From Pinus tabuliformis (Eukaryota; Streptophyta; Pinopsida; Pinales; Pinaceae), in assembly GCA_031772625.1 (NCBI GenBank), contig CM062814.1, forward strand, positions 822,438,757-822,502,756: DNA of 64,000 bases, given 5' to 3'. The position numbers were made by a program, and so were the translations under genes. The first letter of the stretch is position 1; every line of letters begins with the position of its first letter. Below are positions 22,276-33,802 of this stretch, one piece after another. Under the pieces are notes generated by a model. The model saw only the letters and a list, made by a program, of their open reading frames with translations. It ran no database searches and was not told the origin of the DNA.

Positions 22276-23320
22276 TGTTTGTGAACTTTATTAATCTTCT
22301 TGACGTTCTTTAGTTAGATCTTTACATCAAACAAATATCAAGAATGAAACAACAACAATAGAGGACACAAAAATTAGGCTCTCAGCCAGGGCAAAACCCC
22401 TCCAAGGCAAAAACCCGGAAAACTCTTCTCTTCTTATAGAATTTTCTTCAAAATGAGACACAAAGACCCAAACCCTAGAGCAAGTCCTCCTCTACGTACC
22501 AAGTCAGCCCTCCAACAAGTCTTTCCCGAATTTTGCACCAACCAGCTTCAAACTACAACTTCGACTTGCCAGCTTCAATACTACAACTCCTCTTGCAACT
22601 TCAACCCTGCAATTTCGTTCTTGCAACTTCCACAAAAACCCTAAGTTTGCCTCCTCCTGAGACCTTCCTAGAGCAAGACAGCTCTTCCCAAGGTCAGCGA
22701 GGTCAAGATAGGGTGTTCTTCCTTCCAGCTACAAGATATTGCGCTACGTCCTCCTGCGACTCGAACCTGCAACTTCAGCATCCTTTTGCAACACCAGAAA
22801 CCCTAGAACTTCACACATGTGAGAGACATAGAGCCCAAAACAAAGATTTATTTTCCTTCTTTCTTCACCTAGACCTTCACTCTTCTTCTTTATGCTCCTA
22901 GCTACAGATTGAACTTCTTGAGTGAGTGTTAAATGAGGTTGAACTGCTTTTTTATATAGCCTTCTCAAGCCGTTGAATTCCCTCCTTTATGCCAACTTGT
23001 AACTGTTAGGGCCGACTTGTACTTTTGGAGTTTCCAAAGCTTTCTAGACCCAAGAAAATTCTTTATACAATTACATTTTTCTCGGAAGGGTCTTATAAAC
23101 ATGATGTTGACTCCTTTGACTCATGACAATAAATCCTAAGACCTAACAAACCCTAGAAGCATGAAGAACATGCTTTTACCTAGAAGACCATCAATAAAGA
23201 GCATGAAACCCATGCTTTAATAATAATAAATTTTTCTTTTCTTCTCTTGTTTGTTACATAGGATACATATTGAAATGAGTACAACAATTATGAAGATCAA
23301 AACTAGTTACATTTTCAACA
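22276..23320 (-). repeat. 3' LTR of element D (same LTR superfamily as A)
   Basis: The + strand right end ATTTTCAACA is followed by CTCCCTCCTAACTAGGGAGG, an inverted polypurine tract, so this is the 3' LTR of a - strand element. Internal words GGGTTTTTGCC..GGGGTTTTGCCCTGGC and AAAGCATGGGTTTCATGCT match the LTRs at 27638, 30438 and 49105. The left boundary is approximate (TGTTTGTGAAC). A GC-richer open stretch at 22453-22900 is part of the LTR and shows no protein similarity. Confidence 0.65.
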
Positions 23321-24731
23321 CTCCCTCCTAACTAGGGAGGTATTTATAATTGTATAACTAGTACAACATCATTCTCAAATTGATGAGTTTTCATAAGAAG
23401 AGTCGAATTGATAAGCCATACTATAAGCATCATCATTATGACCAACACTCTCTTTGAAGCCTAACTAGACAAGCCCTACTTTATTCAGAACATTATGTTG
23501 GGTGGCTTTACGTGTGATACCACCCTACCTTTTCAAGGCACATACCCCATCTGGATGTCCACAAAATATGTCCTTTTAGGACTATTCTTATCTTGGATCT
23601 ACAAACCTAAGTCCTCAAAGAAGATCAGTGCTCTTCGACCACTCTTCTCTTGAATGCCTGTCCCATTCTCAAAGTATGTCGGTACCTTTCCTTTCTTGGA
23701 TGCATTGTCCTCAAGGAAACCACAGATTCTTATCCAATCCTCTGCCATTCTCTCTCCATCACCTAAAGAAGAGAATGCACATATGATGTCCATCATCACT
23801 CCCTCTCAACCAGAGAGGACATCCCTATTCTCCTTTAATCTTGAGAATAGAACCTTGCTCCTTTACAAGGAGAATCCTTTTACTTCCTCTCAAAACTAGA
23901 GGAGATCCAGACTTCCTTCTATTTGGCAAGTTAACATCACAAGCCTTATAGCTTGTCTTCATACGAGTACCAATGACTTGATCTTCCTAGCTGCATGGCT
24001 CCCTCTCTTCTTTGTATCTCAAGCTTGCTTCCTTTCATGGTATCATGGAGCCATCTTCCTTCTTCGATCTTGTGACAAGTTCCAGGTCATTCTTCTTGCT
24101 CATCACTTCCATTTTCGTCATCATAGATGAAGGCCTTGTATTGAGCCTTTCCAAACTTCAAGCTAATCATAGCTTCCTCTTGAATGTGATCTTCCTTTAA
24201 CCTTCAAGTTTTCTTCTCACATTACTACCTTTCAATTCCAAGATGGACACATCTTGTCTTCACAATTGCCAGGTTCCAGATGTTGAGCTTTTCTCAACAT
24301 TCTTCATCCATACAGTTGAACTTGCCTAAAATGCCATCATATATTCCTGCAACATTCTTCCAAGTAGCAAAATAATATGTTAACCAGATAACCAACAATA
24401 ATGAAAATCAGACTTACCTCATCATGATGACCTTCTCGTTCCATCAACATCCTTATCGACCATCTCCACTTGAAACTTCCTCCATGCATCAGAGTGCCCA
24501 AGGATCGAACTTGATTACCAAGTTACAACTTTTCTTCCGGAGACTATGCAGGATGTTAATCATTATTTACATATTCTAGAGAATGTCTTAATCATTTTTA
24601 CATACTTAAGTAAGTCAAATTCTTCCTTTTAAACATCATACAATCATACTAAGCATGTTATAAGATTCTACATGAATCTTATCCAAGAGACACTTTTAAA
24701 GTGCATTCCTGTGCTTCTTATCCTAAATAGC
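23321..24731 (-). other. Internal 3' region of element D, no recognised gene
   Basis: The first 150 bp next to the LTR resemble, on the - strand, the sequence upstream of A's 3' LTR (CGA.TTCTTCTTATGA..A near 49030), confirming that D and A are relatives. The rest has only short frames (for example 66 codons at 23599-23799) without recognisable motifs. There is no pol signature, so D was probably also non-autonomous or has decayed. Confidence 0.45.
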
Positions 24732-25643
24732 TGTAATGACAAGCCTAGAAATTAGATCTCAAACGAAACCAAAACTTAGTCAAAAATTTTGTCACCAAAC
24801 AGCCCTCGCTTCTGATTTTCACTGGCTCCACAGGGGTCGAGTTATTTCAGAGTAGTCTCATCAAGGATATTCGTTAAAGCTCATACCTTTTATTATATTT
24901 TAGGTGTCTTTTTATAGACATTTAAAGGGCTTCTAAGGATGAGCCGTTAGAGGACTAGAAGAAGGTTTCAAGGAGGGACGGTGGGGATTTAGTAATTTTA
25001 AAAATCACAATATGCATGCCTTGTATACTAAGTTGGAAAGCCGTTGGCTTTGTGTTGGATGTTTCATTTTTGTTTTAAATGGTGAAGGGGACCTTTGTAG
25101 GTGAAAAAGAGTTTAATACTCTTACTTAAAATGTCAAAAATCAATAAGCATTTTTTAATAATTAATAAATAATAATAACTAACCCTTAAGAACCCTATTT
25201 AATATTTACCTAGAAATATTTTCAATTCTACTAGAAATGTGAAATCAATGATTGGCTTAGTGCATATGGTCCTACCTAGGTTGTGAAGTCAATGATTGGT
25301 TTATTGTATTTGATTCTTGAAATTATTCAACTTATACACAATGAGATTGCGACAAGAATCACTGTCATATATTGACCACTGTAGGTGAATAAGGTGTTAT
25401 GTCACTACCCCGTGGGGTTTTAGCCCACAAAACTGGGCCTTCAACTTCAAACTCAATTTTCTCTCAAACCAAGAGGAACCACGAGGCATACCACATATCA
25501 ACAGAAATATCTCTTCGAGGGGAATCTAATAAGGTTGGTTAGGAGACAATAAACCACGAACTTTGATGCCAAATTTGCCGACAAATATCGGGGTAGCTCC
25601 TGGTGCCGCTTGAGTTGACATCAATGACAACCACCTATCAACA
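24732..25643 (-). repeat. 3' LTR of Copia element B
   Basis: The + strand runs TGTAATGACAAGCC...CCACCTATCAACA. The - strand sequence before it, AAAGGGAGAGAT, is a polypurine tract. A second copy at 54287-55167 is very similar over its whole length. No matching 5-bp duplication is visible outside the two LTRs. Confidence 0.8.
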
Positions 25644-26237
25644 ATCTCTCCCTTTGGCATTGATGGCAACACAAGGATTCCCCTTGTAATCATGACTCCC
25701 CGTAACATCATGCTTCTCTCCTTCCTCACACTTTTTCTCCCCCTTTGACATCAATGGAAAAGGGTAACTCCCCCTGACAACCTGCCTCTCCAGCGAACCT
25801 GTAATCTACCTTTGCTCCCCCTATCTACTTAAAGATATAAAGAAATGGTCTATTGAGGACTTGGGAGGATCCCAAATTTTTGGTGAAGATACTCAAATGT
25901 CTCACGCGGCAATGGTTTGGTAAAGATATCAGCGATTTGTTCTTTTGTCCCAATGTATTCAAATTGATGTTCTTTTTGGCAACTTGTTCTCTAGCAAAGT
26001 GGTACTTGATCGGAATGTGTTTTGTATTTTAATGAACACACTATTCTTGGAGATACTTATCGTGTTGGTGTTATCGCAAAAGATTGGAATAGGCTCATCA
26101 AACTTAACTTGAAGATCTTGCAAGGTTTGTTTCATCCAGAGGACTTGCGTACAACAAGCAGTTTTTGCTATGTATTTGCTTCTGTTTTGGATAAGGAGAT
26201 TAATGATTGCTTCTTGCTCAACCACGAAACAAGACAA
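25644..26237 (-). pseudogene. Copia RNase H of element B
   Basis: At 25959-26237 the - strand frame recalls the end of Copia RNase H: YIAKTACCTQVLWMKQTLQDL, here quoted in part as ACCTQVLWMKQTL, then PIPIFCDNT with the conserved CDN Asp, then ISISKN. The following HxxxKHI block is scrambled by frameshifts. The remainder to 25644 is a non-coding 3' region ending at the polypurine tract. This is the distal end of B's pol. Confidence 0.8.
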
Positions 26238-26442
26238 CCACCTAGATAGAAGGTTGCTCCACTGGTCCTCTTACGATCGTCAACACTTCCTGCCCAATCT
26301 GCATTTTTGTATAAGCTTCAATAGTTAACTCATTTCCTTTAGAATACCATAGTCCATATTCTGTTGTTCCCTTGAGATACCGAAAGATTCTTTTCACAAC
26401 AATGACATGAGATTCTTTTGGTGCTGCTTGGAGTCGTGCTAC

Positions 26443-27240
26443 CTATCCAATTGCTTGCATTACATCTGGCTTGGCTGTTATATATTTGGTTTGACAGATA
26501 ATTATTCCCTTGTCTTGCTGAGATATCTGAAGTCCCAAAAAAAATGTCAACTCACCAAGCAGTGACATCTCGAACTCACTTTGCATATTTGTTGCAAACT
26601 TCTTACTTAATTTGTCATCATCACTTCCAACGATTATATCATCCACATATACTTCAATAATCATTAGACTATTGTGTTCAATCCTTACATAAAGGTTGTT
26701 ATCCGCACTTCCCTTATGAAATCCTTGTTGTTGCAAATACCTATCAAGATGAGCATACCATGCTCTGGGTGCTTGTTTGAGACCATACAATACCTTCTTT
26801 AACCTGCAAACATAATATTTCTTGTCAGTGAGCAAAAATCCCTCAGGTTGTTCTATATATACTTCTTCTTCTAATTCTCCATTTAGAAATGTCGATTTCA
26901 CATCCATTTAATGAACTTTGGTCTTTCTCGAACATGCATACACCAAGAACATCATGATAGCTTCCATTCTAGCAACAGGAACAAATGTTTCTTCAAAATC
27001 GATTCCTTCAACCTATGCATATCCTTTGCAAACCAACATTGCCTTGTTCATAGTATCCTGACCATCCTCATTTAACTTGTTCCTAAAAACCCATTTTGTC
27101 CCAATGACATTTTTATCTTTTGGTTGTGGGACCAATTCCCAAGTGTCATTCTTCTCAATTTGATCCAATTCTTCATTCATAACAACTACCCAATTTTCAT
27201 CTTGACTGGCTTCTTCACAATTGTTTGGCTCAAATGTAGC
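26443..27240 (-). pseudogene. Copia reverse transcriptase of element B
   Basis: The main open part (26443-26907) starts [24 protein letters not shown] and contains [12 protein letters not shown], the catalytic [13 protein letters not shown], and [16 protein letters not shown] at 26908 breaks it from the upstream part, which still reads WELVPQPKDKNVIGTKWVF and EGIDFEETF.PVARMEAI in the correct order. This is the standard Copia RT order. YVDD is intact, but several stops make the gene inactive. Confidence 0.9.
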
Positions 27241-27637
27241 TAAAAGAGCAAGATGAGCTTGTTGTGTTACACGAAGCTAATGGTTTCTTCTACATCCTAT
27301 ACCTTCATTGAGATCCCTAATGATCTTATTTGAAGGATGATTCTTTTGATACCATTCTTTAGGGGTCTTCGAGGGTGGTCGTTGTTCAACTTCTTGTTCA
27401 TCTCTTGTCTCTTCTTCGTTGATAGTTATTTCCTTATTCGATTGTGCTTGCTCCGAGACTTCTTTGACCTCTTCTAGTTCTAACTCGTGTATCTTTGATT
27501 TGCTTGAAGAGGAGCTTTCCTCATGAACCTTTGAGCCATAATCTTCATTAAATGTTACATTGATGCTTTCAACTATTCATTTAAGTCTCTGATTGTAACA
27601 TTTATAAGCTTTTCTTTTGCGTAAATAACCAACAAAG
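27241..27637 (-). pseudogene. Integrase-RT linker of element B
   Basis: On the - strand, just left of the solo LTR, the frame resumes as VGYLRKRKAYKCYNQRLK, the conserved end of the Copia integrase C-terminal region, followed by VESINVTFNE and a charged linker. Joined to 29023 onward it continues V-D-E-G-I-L-V-G-Y in frame. Confidence 0.75.
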
Positions 27638-29017
27638 TGTTGAATAATCTAGCGCTAATGTAGTTAATGAGATTCTTCGTAGCATGATAACTATTTGTGA
27701 GGTATTTTATCTTTAGCTTATTAGCACAATCTTTTCTTGATATCATTAGTGTGTGTATTTCTTACTTCATCAAATAGCTATCAAAACAAAGAGACAAGAA
27801 CACATGATGTTGGCTTTCTGCCAGGGCCAAAACCTCTCCCTCTTGGAGAGGAAAACCCGCACAAAATTCTTCTTATAGAGATTCCAATTGACGAATACCA
27901 AGACCATGACCCTTGACCTATTATACCACTCCAAGACCAAGACACCAATCCTCTTCTTTGTCACTGCTGAGATCATCATCATTGAGGCCATCACTACTGC
28001 ACCACCGAGATCTTTATTACTGCTACAACATCATTGTACTTCCAACGAGGTCTTCAACATACCACCGAGATCTCAATGAGGTTTATAGCTAGAGCATTGT
28101 TTCACCATAGCTGCACCTTTATTGAGATCATAACCTTGTTGCACCTTTATTGAGATCATAACCTTGTGACAGTATCTCCATTAAGATTGAGATCATATCT
28201 ATGCTTGAGATCATGATTGTTGAGTGTGTTACTATGAGACCTTCTCCATCTGAGTTATGTTGAGACTGTGTATGCTACTGTGGGATCCATGAGATCCTTG
28301 TCATTACTGCTATGTCGCGATTTGGAGACTGCATTTTTCTTCCTGTACGAAGACCTTCATGATACTATCTAGTATCCTGAGACAGAGTGTCCCCTTGCAC
28401 CGAGACCCTTATCATTACACCTATGCCAAGACATTTCAGTGGCACCCATCTGAGATTACAGTGATGTTGTCCATCCGAAGTCTGAACCTTACTGTCATGT
28501 GAGGAAACTCAGTCTTGTACCCATCCGAAATAACAGAGAAATCCGAGTTCCTGCACCTCCGAAGTTGCAGAGATACTTGTCCGAGATTTTGTCTCTGTGG
28601 TGACTCTAGCTACATATTTATAGTTGTCTGTCCATGTATTTAAGCCGACATGAACCAGTGAACAGTTGTGTCTCCATATGTGAGCCAACATGACTCTTTT
28701 AGCTATTTAATTCATTTGCAGGCCGACATGACTGTGTTTTACATTGTTTAGTTTGTTGCCTTCTTCAAGAGTGATTGTGCTTGTCTTTGGAGGGCTTCTA
28801 GACCTTTCTATAGACTTTTATACATTACACACAGGCTCAAGAAGAGCATGACATTAACTCTTTGACATCCTAAGGCTCTCAATGGGAGCTACTAATAAAT
28901 AAACCTCTAGCTTATGAAACCCATGCAGCAAGGAATAATAATCAATTCATATTCTTGTTTACAAAAATCATAATTACAATGTCATGAAGACTGAACCTAG
29001 TTACACTTTCTTCAACA
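27638..29017 (-). repeat. Solo LTR of the A superfamily inside B's pol
   Basis: The 1380-bp LTR has termini TGTTGAATAAT...TTCTTCAACA and is flanked by CAAAG (27633-27637) and CAAGG (29018-29022), a 5-bp duplication with one difference. There is no internal sequence, so it results from LTR-LTR recombination. Removing it with one TSD copy restores the integrase reading frame of B. Confidence 0.88.
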
Positions 29018-29806
29018 CAAGGATACCTTCGTCTACTCAAGAATCAAACTTTCCTGTTTTTTGATCTTCTCTTTTAATGTAACACCTGCTTCCAAATACA
29101 CTAAAATACTTGACATTTGTTGATCTTCCTTTCCAAAGTTTGTATGGAGTCATATCACAATTGTTTCTAAGCAAACTTCTATTCAAAATAAATACAGTTG
29201 TATCAACTACTTGAACCCAAAGTTTGTCATCTAATTTTGAATTGTTAGCATTGTTCTGCCCATTTCTTGTATAGTTCTATTTTTCCTTTCAACAACTCCA
29301 TTTTGTTGCGGTGTTCTGGTTGTTGAGAACTGCCTTTTTATTCCATTTTCTTCACAAGGTTGAAATGCTTTCGAGGTAAATTTGTCGTCGTTATCAGATC
29401 TCAAACATTTAATCTTTAAATCGGTTTCATTCTCAACCATTTCCTTGTAGATCTTAAAACATTTGAATGCCTCAAACTTTTTCTTCAAGAAACTAACAGT
29501 CGTCATCTAGGAATAATCATATATCATTAGCATTAAATATAATTCACCATTCAATCCTTTAGTCTTCATTGGTCCACATAGATTAGTATGTATTAATTCC
29601 AATGGTTGTGATGTGAAGAGTTCTTTTGTCTTGAATTTGACTTTTGTTTGCTTTCCATGCCGACAATGTTCACATAGAGTGATGGTTGGTTTTGAAATTA
29701 ATGGCATCTCTCTCACAACTTCATTTTTGCTAATTCTAACAAGGTTGTCAAAGTTTATATATCCCATTCGTCTATGCCATCGCCAAGTCTCATCTTCTTT
29801 TGCCAA
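29018..29806 (-). pseudogene. Copia integrase of element B
   Basis: The GAG-pre-integrase HHCC motif reads WHRRMGYINFDNL...LCEHCRHGKQTK at 29640-29780. The first catalytic Asp is replaced by Asn: IHTNLCGPM instead of the usual HTDLCGPM. The next frame contains LRSDNDDKFTS (usually RSDNGGEF) and NGVVERKNRTIQEM with the catalytic Glu, then runs to the FGSRCYIK-like C-terminal block near 29060. A stop near 29507-29515 separates the two halves. The integrase is dead by both stop and active-site change. Confidence 0.88.
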
Positions 29807-30132
29807 AAAAATCCTTTAACGACCTCATCCAAGGTGTATATGTCATTTGGAGCTCTACTTGCAGTGGCCACAAGTTGACCAGATTTTTCTTTTCTTATTT
29901 CACATTTCGTTGAGTAGAATAACATTGTATGTCCTTGATCACACATTTCACCTACATTTAGCAGATTGTGATTCATATTTTCAACAAGAAGCACATCTTT
30001 TGCCATAGCATCCTTGCTTCCAAGTTTGATAGTGCTTGTTCCTATAACATTTGAACATTCGTCATTTCGAAAAGATATCGCTCCATCTTTTCCGTCTTTC
30101 AAAGATGCAAATTGATTCCTATCTCCAGTCAT
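29755..30132 (-). pseudogene. Copia protease C-terminal part of element B
   Basis: The - strand frame starts MTGDRNQFASLKD and has VLLVENMNHNLLNVGEMCDQGH and CEIRKEKSGQLVA, here shortened to motif anchors. These belong to the region linking protease and integrase in Copia proteins. The DSGAS active site lies just upstream near 30140-30150 (reads SGSSTHM on the - strand). It overlaps the start of the integrase fragment by a frame change. Confidence 0.8.
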
Positions 30133-30229
30133 ATGTGTTGAAGAACCGCTATCGATGTACCATACATTTCTCTTACTTTGAGCATTTAGGGCAAGAGCAC
30201 ACCTTTCATCTTTCTTCTTCCAAACTTGT

Positions 30230-30437
30230 TCATTCTGATTCTATTGTGATTCCTTTGGTGGCACTGCAAATCTGCAATCTTTAGCCAAATGTCCAAAATT
30301 GTTGCATTTATGGTATTCTACTTCATTTCTTAGATAGTCAAATATGTTGCCACTTTGCTTGAAGTTTTCTTGCAAATTTCTAGAATGTCCATTCCTAAAG
30401 GGTCTTACAAGGTTACTTCCATTCCAACCATAAGTAT
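30230..30437 (-). pseudogene. Gag C-terminus with second zinc knuckle (element B)
   Basis: The - strand reads YGWNGSNLVRPFRNG and then EVEYHKCNNFGHLAKDC. The second knuckle normally reads CxxCxxxGHxxxxC; here its first Cys is Tyr (TGC to TAC), so the finger is broken. The frame begins at the target duplication AGTAT, where element A interrupts it, and continues from the first zinc knuckle at 52508-52560. Confidence 0.8.
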
Positions 30438-31511
30438 TGTTGAAAAGTGTAACTAGGTTCGAGCTTCATAATGAAATGTAATTGTGATGACGTAATAAAA
30501 GGAAATAAAATTATTTTTGTAAACCTTGCTTCACGGGTTTCATGAGCAAGTGATTTTATTTTAGATGGCTCCCATTGAGAGCCTTAGGATTTGTCATTAA
30601 GAATTAATGTCATGTATGAAGGGCTCTTCTTGAGCATATGTAAAAAGTATATGAGTCTATGTCTATGTCTAATAGCCCTCCAATGACAAGCACAGTCCTC
30701 CTCTTCATGTCAGCTTCAAGTAAGAATAAGAACTCATGTCGGCTCACAGTTAAAGGGACACATCTCTTCAATAGATCATGTTGGCTTATTATGGAGACAA
30801 ACTATTATATATACCCAGCTAGGATCTTCGCATAAGTTCAATTCAGAAACTCGGATACCTCTACAATTTCGGTGGGTAATCACAGTGAACAGACTTCGCA
30901 TTAGGACACAAAAATTCAGATCTGTCTTTGAGTTTTTTGCATAATAATTACAGTGAAAAGTTCGATGATTTTGTATGGATAACAAAAGACAGGAGTTCGG
31001 ATTGTCTAAAGTTTTTGTGACAAACAACAATGAGACCTTCGCAGATCTCCATACGATCTCAGATGGATAGCAGCAGAATGGAGCTCAGATGTCTCTCTCT
31101 CTGAGGATTTTGGATGATTAGCCTAGTGCAATGACACTGTCTCGATTTTGACTAGAGGTCGTTGTCAAGAAGATAAGAAAATTGCGTTTTGAATCAAGGA
31201 TCCGGTGCTAACCTCGCTCAAGTCACAGTGTCAATGATGTTGCAATTCGGACATGGTTACAATACAATGATATTACAATGATGAATTTTGGATTGTTATC
31301 TCGGTGAAGATCTCTAGTGATGTAGCCTCAGCAGTGGAAGAAGAATCTAGAAGACATAAGCAGAAGAGGACTCGTGTCTTGGTCTTGGAGTGGCTAATAG
31401 GTCAAAGGTCTTGGTCTTGGTATTCGTCAATTGGAATCTCTATAAGAAGAATTTGTGTGGGTTTTCCTCTCAAAGAGTGAGAGGTTTTGGTCCTGGCTAA
31501 TAGCCTACATT
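30438..31511 (+). repeat. 5' LTR of element A (U5 end missing)
   Basis: It aligns with 49105-49782 and 52285-52340 (AGTGTAACTAGGTT, ATGGGTTTCATGAGCAAG, CTCTCAAAGAGTGAGAGG, AATAGCCTACATT). After CCGTGTC at 31511 the similarity stops, although the 3' LTR continues about 180 bp to its CA end. The last part of U5 and the primer-binding site are therefore gone from the 5' side. This deletion postdates transposition or arose with the capture. Confidence 0.8.
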
Positions 31512-32436
31512 CCGTGTCAAAGGAAGGGCATCTAATCAAAGAGACAGTTTCAAGGAAGGCATCAAAGCAAGGTGAAGGTTATTAAAGAAAAAGATCAAGA
31601 TCTACATTCAAAAATCAAACCCTAGATCGAAGAAGCGGTCTGCAACAGCAAGATCTTTTGTTTCTATAGTTATCATCAAAAGGCCACAAAGACCCTCATC
31701 CAGTTGTCTACATAGCAAGATAGCTCAAAGGACTTTAAAGATGGAGTTCACATCATCTTGGAGAAAGTCGAAACCCTAGAAGCATTTTTTATCTACATTG
31801 CAAGAGAAGTCGAAGTATATTAAAGGCGAGAAGGCATTGTCATCATTTGCAAGGTTATAAAGAAAGCAAGGATCCTCTCCTTGCCCTAGAAGAAGAGTAT
31901 CCGAGGAAGCAGCAAATCATCCTCATCAAAAGGAGCAACCTTTTCTATTGAAGAAAGGCTTTTTCATTTGGAAGAGATCATCCAAGAGGGAGCTCTAATA
32001 CATCTTCAACCATCATCAAAGTGATGAAGGTGAAGATTTCATCTTCACTTGTTAAGTAGTAGCTTTCATTCTTTAATCAATTTGGTAAAATGACTTCATG
32101 TTTGCAAGGAGATCTATAGGTTGGATGGGTCATCAAAATTCCTTGCATGAAAAAGAGGATAGACATAGTCCTCTAAGAAGATGAAGTTGTTAGACTCTGT
32201 CTTATATCAGAGATTGATTCTTCTTCAAAACAGGGTTTTGAAGAAGAAATCATTAATGTTGCTTTTCAAATTATGTAATTTATCTTCAGTTCTTCTTAAG
32301 ACAGCAGCAAACTTCAAAAACTTCTACCTGCACAAACACAATTTCAAAGCATCATTTATATATATTTTGTGGAGAGCAGGTATTGCAAAATGCAGGTATA
32401 TATTTTGGTTGTCTTTATGGTGTTACAGCTCCATTG
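31512..32436 (+). other. Leader-like region of element A before the captured genes
   Basis: Purine-rich sequence with AAACCCTAG words, resembling retroelement leader DNA. An 88-codon frame at 32181-32447 shows no known domain. At 32427-32433 a TTACAG/CT site precedes the first PPR-like codons and could be a retained splice acceptor. Confidence 0.45.
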
Positions 32437-32931
32437 CAGTTGGATGACAGTGAAGAGATTCATGTACTCTTTGATTGGATGAAGCAACATGGAAAGGCTG
32501 TGTTAAAGCTCGACATGGGTATTCCAAAGCTTGCAAGTTGTTAGAGGATTTCAAAGGGATGGTTTTGAAATTTGATTCAGTCATGTATGGATCTCTTTTA
32601 GCTCTCTGTGCTTCACATAATCTTGATGAAGAAGCTGAGACTTATTTTCAGCAGATGAAGAACGAAGGTCTTCATGCCAATGAATTTCACTATAGCTCAC
32701 TCCTAAATGCATATGCAGCAAAAGGAAAGCGTGAAAAGGCTGAAAAATTAATAGATGGTATGAAGTCTGCAGGCTTAGTTCCAAACAAAGTGGTATTGAA
32801 CTCGTTGCTAAAGGTATATGCCAGAAGTGGTCTTTTTTCTGAAAAAAGCAAGGGAGTTGCTTGCTGAACTGGATGTTTCAGGCCAGGCTTTAGATGAGAT
32901 GCCATACTGCTTGATGATGGATGAGCTTGGT
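32437..32931 (+). pseudogene. Captured fragment 1: pentatricopeptide repeat protein
   Basis: The DNA first reads EEIHVLFDWMKQHGK, then after a frame change about four PPR motifs: DSVMYGSLLALCASHN, EAETYFQQMKNEGL, FHYSSLLNAYAAKG and AGLVPNKVVLNSLLKVYAR. A one-base shift near 32838 leads to KARELLAELD and EMPYCLMMDEL. PPR proteins bind organellar RNA through 35-residue helical repeats. The order and wording recall a plastid PPR protein of the Arabidopsis At1g10910 type; that assignment is from memory. An internal jump after KQHGK shows that some repeats were already lost. It lacks a start, a transit peptide and the C-terminal repeats, so it is a captured piece. Confidence 0.82.
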
Positions 32932-33159
32932 TCAGCATTGCGGCATAGTGATATACCAAATTTCAAAATTGCTCCATTTCTATTCATGCCAGATGGAAAA
33001 TTAACCTCAGCAATAAGCTATTCTCTGTTGTGGCCAATCAATAATACACATAAGGGTGAAGAATGCTTACGTGACTATTTGCCTGGGATTGGGGAGGACA
33101 AGCAGCGCTCTGCACGCCTTACAGCCTGGTTTCATACACCAAAAGATTATTTTATTGAG
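32932..33159 (+). other. Unidentified coding-like linker between PPR and kinase fragments
   Basis: The frame stays open for about 76 codons in phase with both neighbours: from SALRHSDIPNF, through FLFMPDGKLTSAISYSLLW and CLRDYLPGIGEDKQ, to LTAWFHTPKDYFIE. The composition looks like real protein but I do not recognise it. It could be a further captured gene fragment. It replaces the kinase's glycine-rich loop, which should precede RYVALKV. Confidence 0.5.
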
Positions 33160-33744
33160 AGATATGTGGCATTGAAGGTACAGAAGAGTGCACAGCATTA
33201 CACAGAGGCAGACATGGATGAGATTGCAATACTAAAGCAAATAGCAGAAGGGGATGTAGATGACGAGAAGTGTGTGGTTAAATTGCTGGATCATTTCAAG
33301 CACACTGGACCGAATGGGCAGCACGTGTGTATGGTTTTTGAGTTCTTAGGAGACAATTTGTTGACTCTTATCAAGTATTATGACTACAGGGGCATGCCCC
33401 TGCACATGGTGAAGGAAATTTGCTTTTCTGTATTGGTAGGATTGGACTACTTGCATCGGCAGCTTTCTATTATTCACACGGATCTCAAACCTGAGAACAT
33501 TCTTCTCTTGTCTACAATTGACCCTGCCAAAGATCCTAGGAAATCTGGTACTTCGCCCCTGCTTTTCCCTAACAAAAATAAGTCCATATTCCCTTTAAAT
33601 TCTTCCCTCCTTAAGGAGGGTAAAAGTGCAAGACAGAGATTGTTGGCATCTCTCGATCTCAAGTGCAAGTTGGTTGATTTTGGCAATGCGTGCTGGACTT
33701 ACAAGCAGTTCACGAGTGATATTCAAACAAGGCAATATAGATGC
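33160..33744 (+). pseudogene. SRPK: Captured fragment 2: SR-protein-specific kinase (SRPK)
   Basis: The 195-codon stretch starts at the VAIK-type lysine (RYVALKVQKSAQHYTEADMDE). It continues with HVCMVFEFLGDNLLTLIKY, the HRD-like catalytic loop IHTDLKPENILLL, a short spacer insert, and KLVDFGNACWTYKQF with the DFG motif, ending RQYRC. The variant HTDLKPEN loop and DFGNACW are SRPK hallmarks; SRPKs phosphorylate splicing-factor RS domains. The glycine loop (N-lobe start) and everything after RQYRC, where PEV normally follows, are absent, so it cannot fold as a kinase. There is no intron in the segment, which suggests capture from mature mRNA. It is fused in frame upstream to the linker and ends at a jump into biotin-ligase sequence. 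Confidence 0.92.
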
Positions 33745-33802
33745 CTGTCAAGGAGACGGTCCTTCTTCTCAGAGGGAAGAATGCTTGACAAGACAAATAC
33801 AG

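Noticed and set aside
22453-22901. Open frames with Thr/Ser/Leu-rich translation
   Set aside because: They lie within the U3/R part of D's LTR; the same region of sister LTRs is not open.
23599-23799. 66-codon frame in element D
   Set aside because: The composition is protein-like, but there is no motif and no support from neighbouring sequence.
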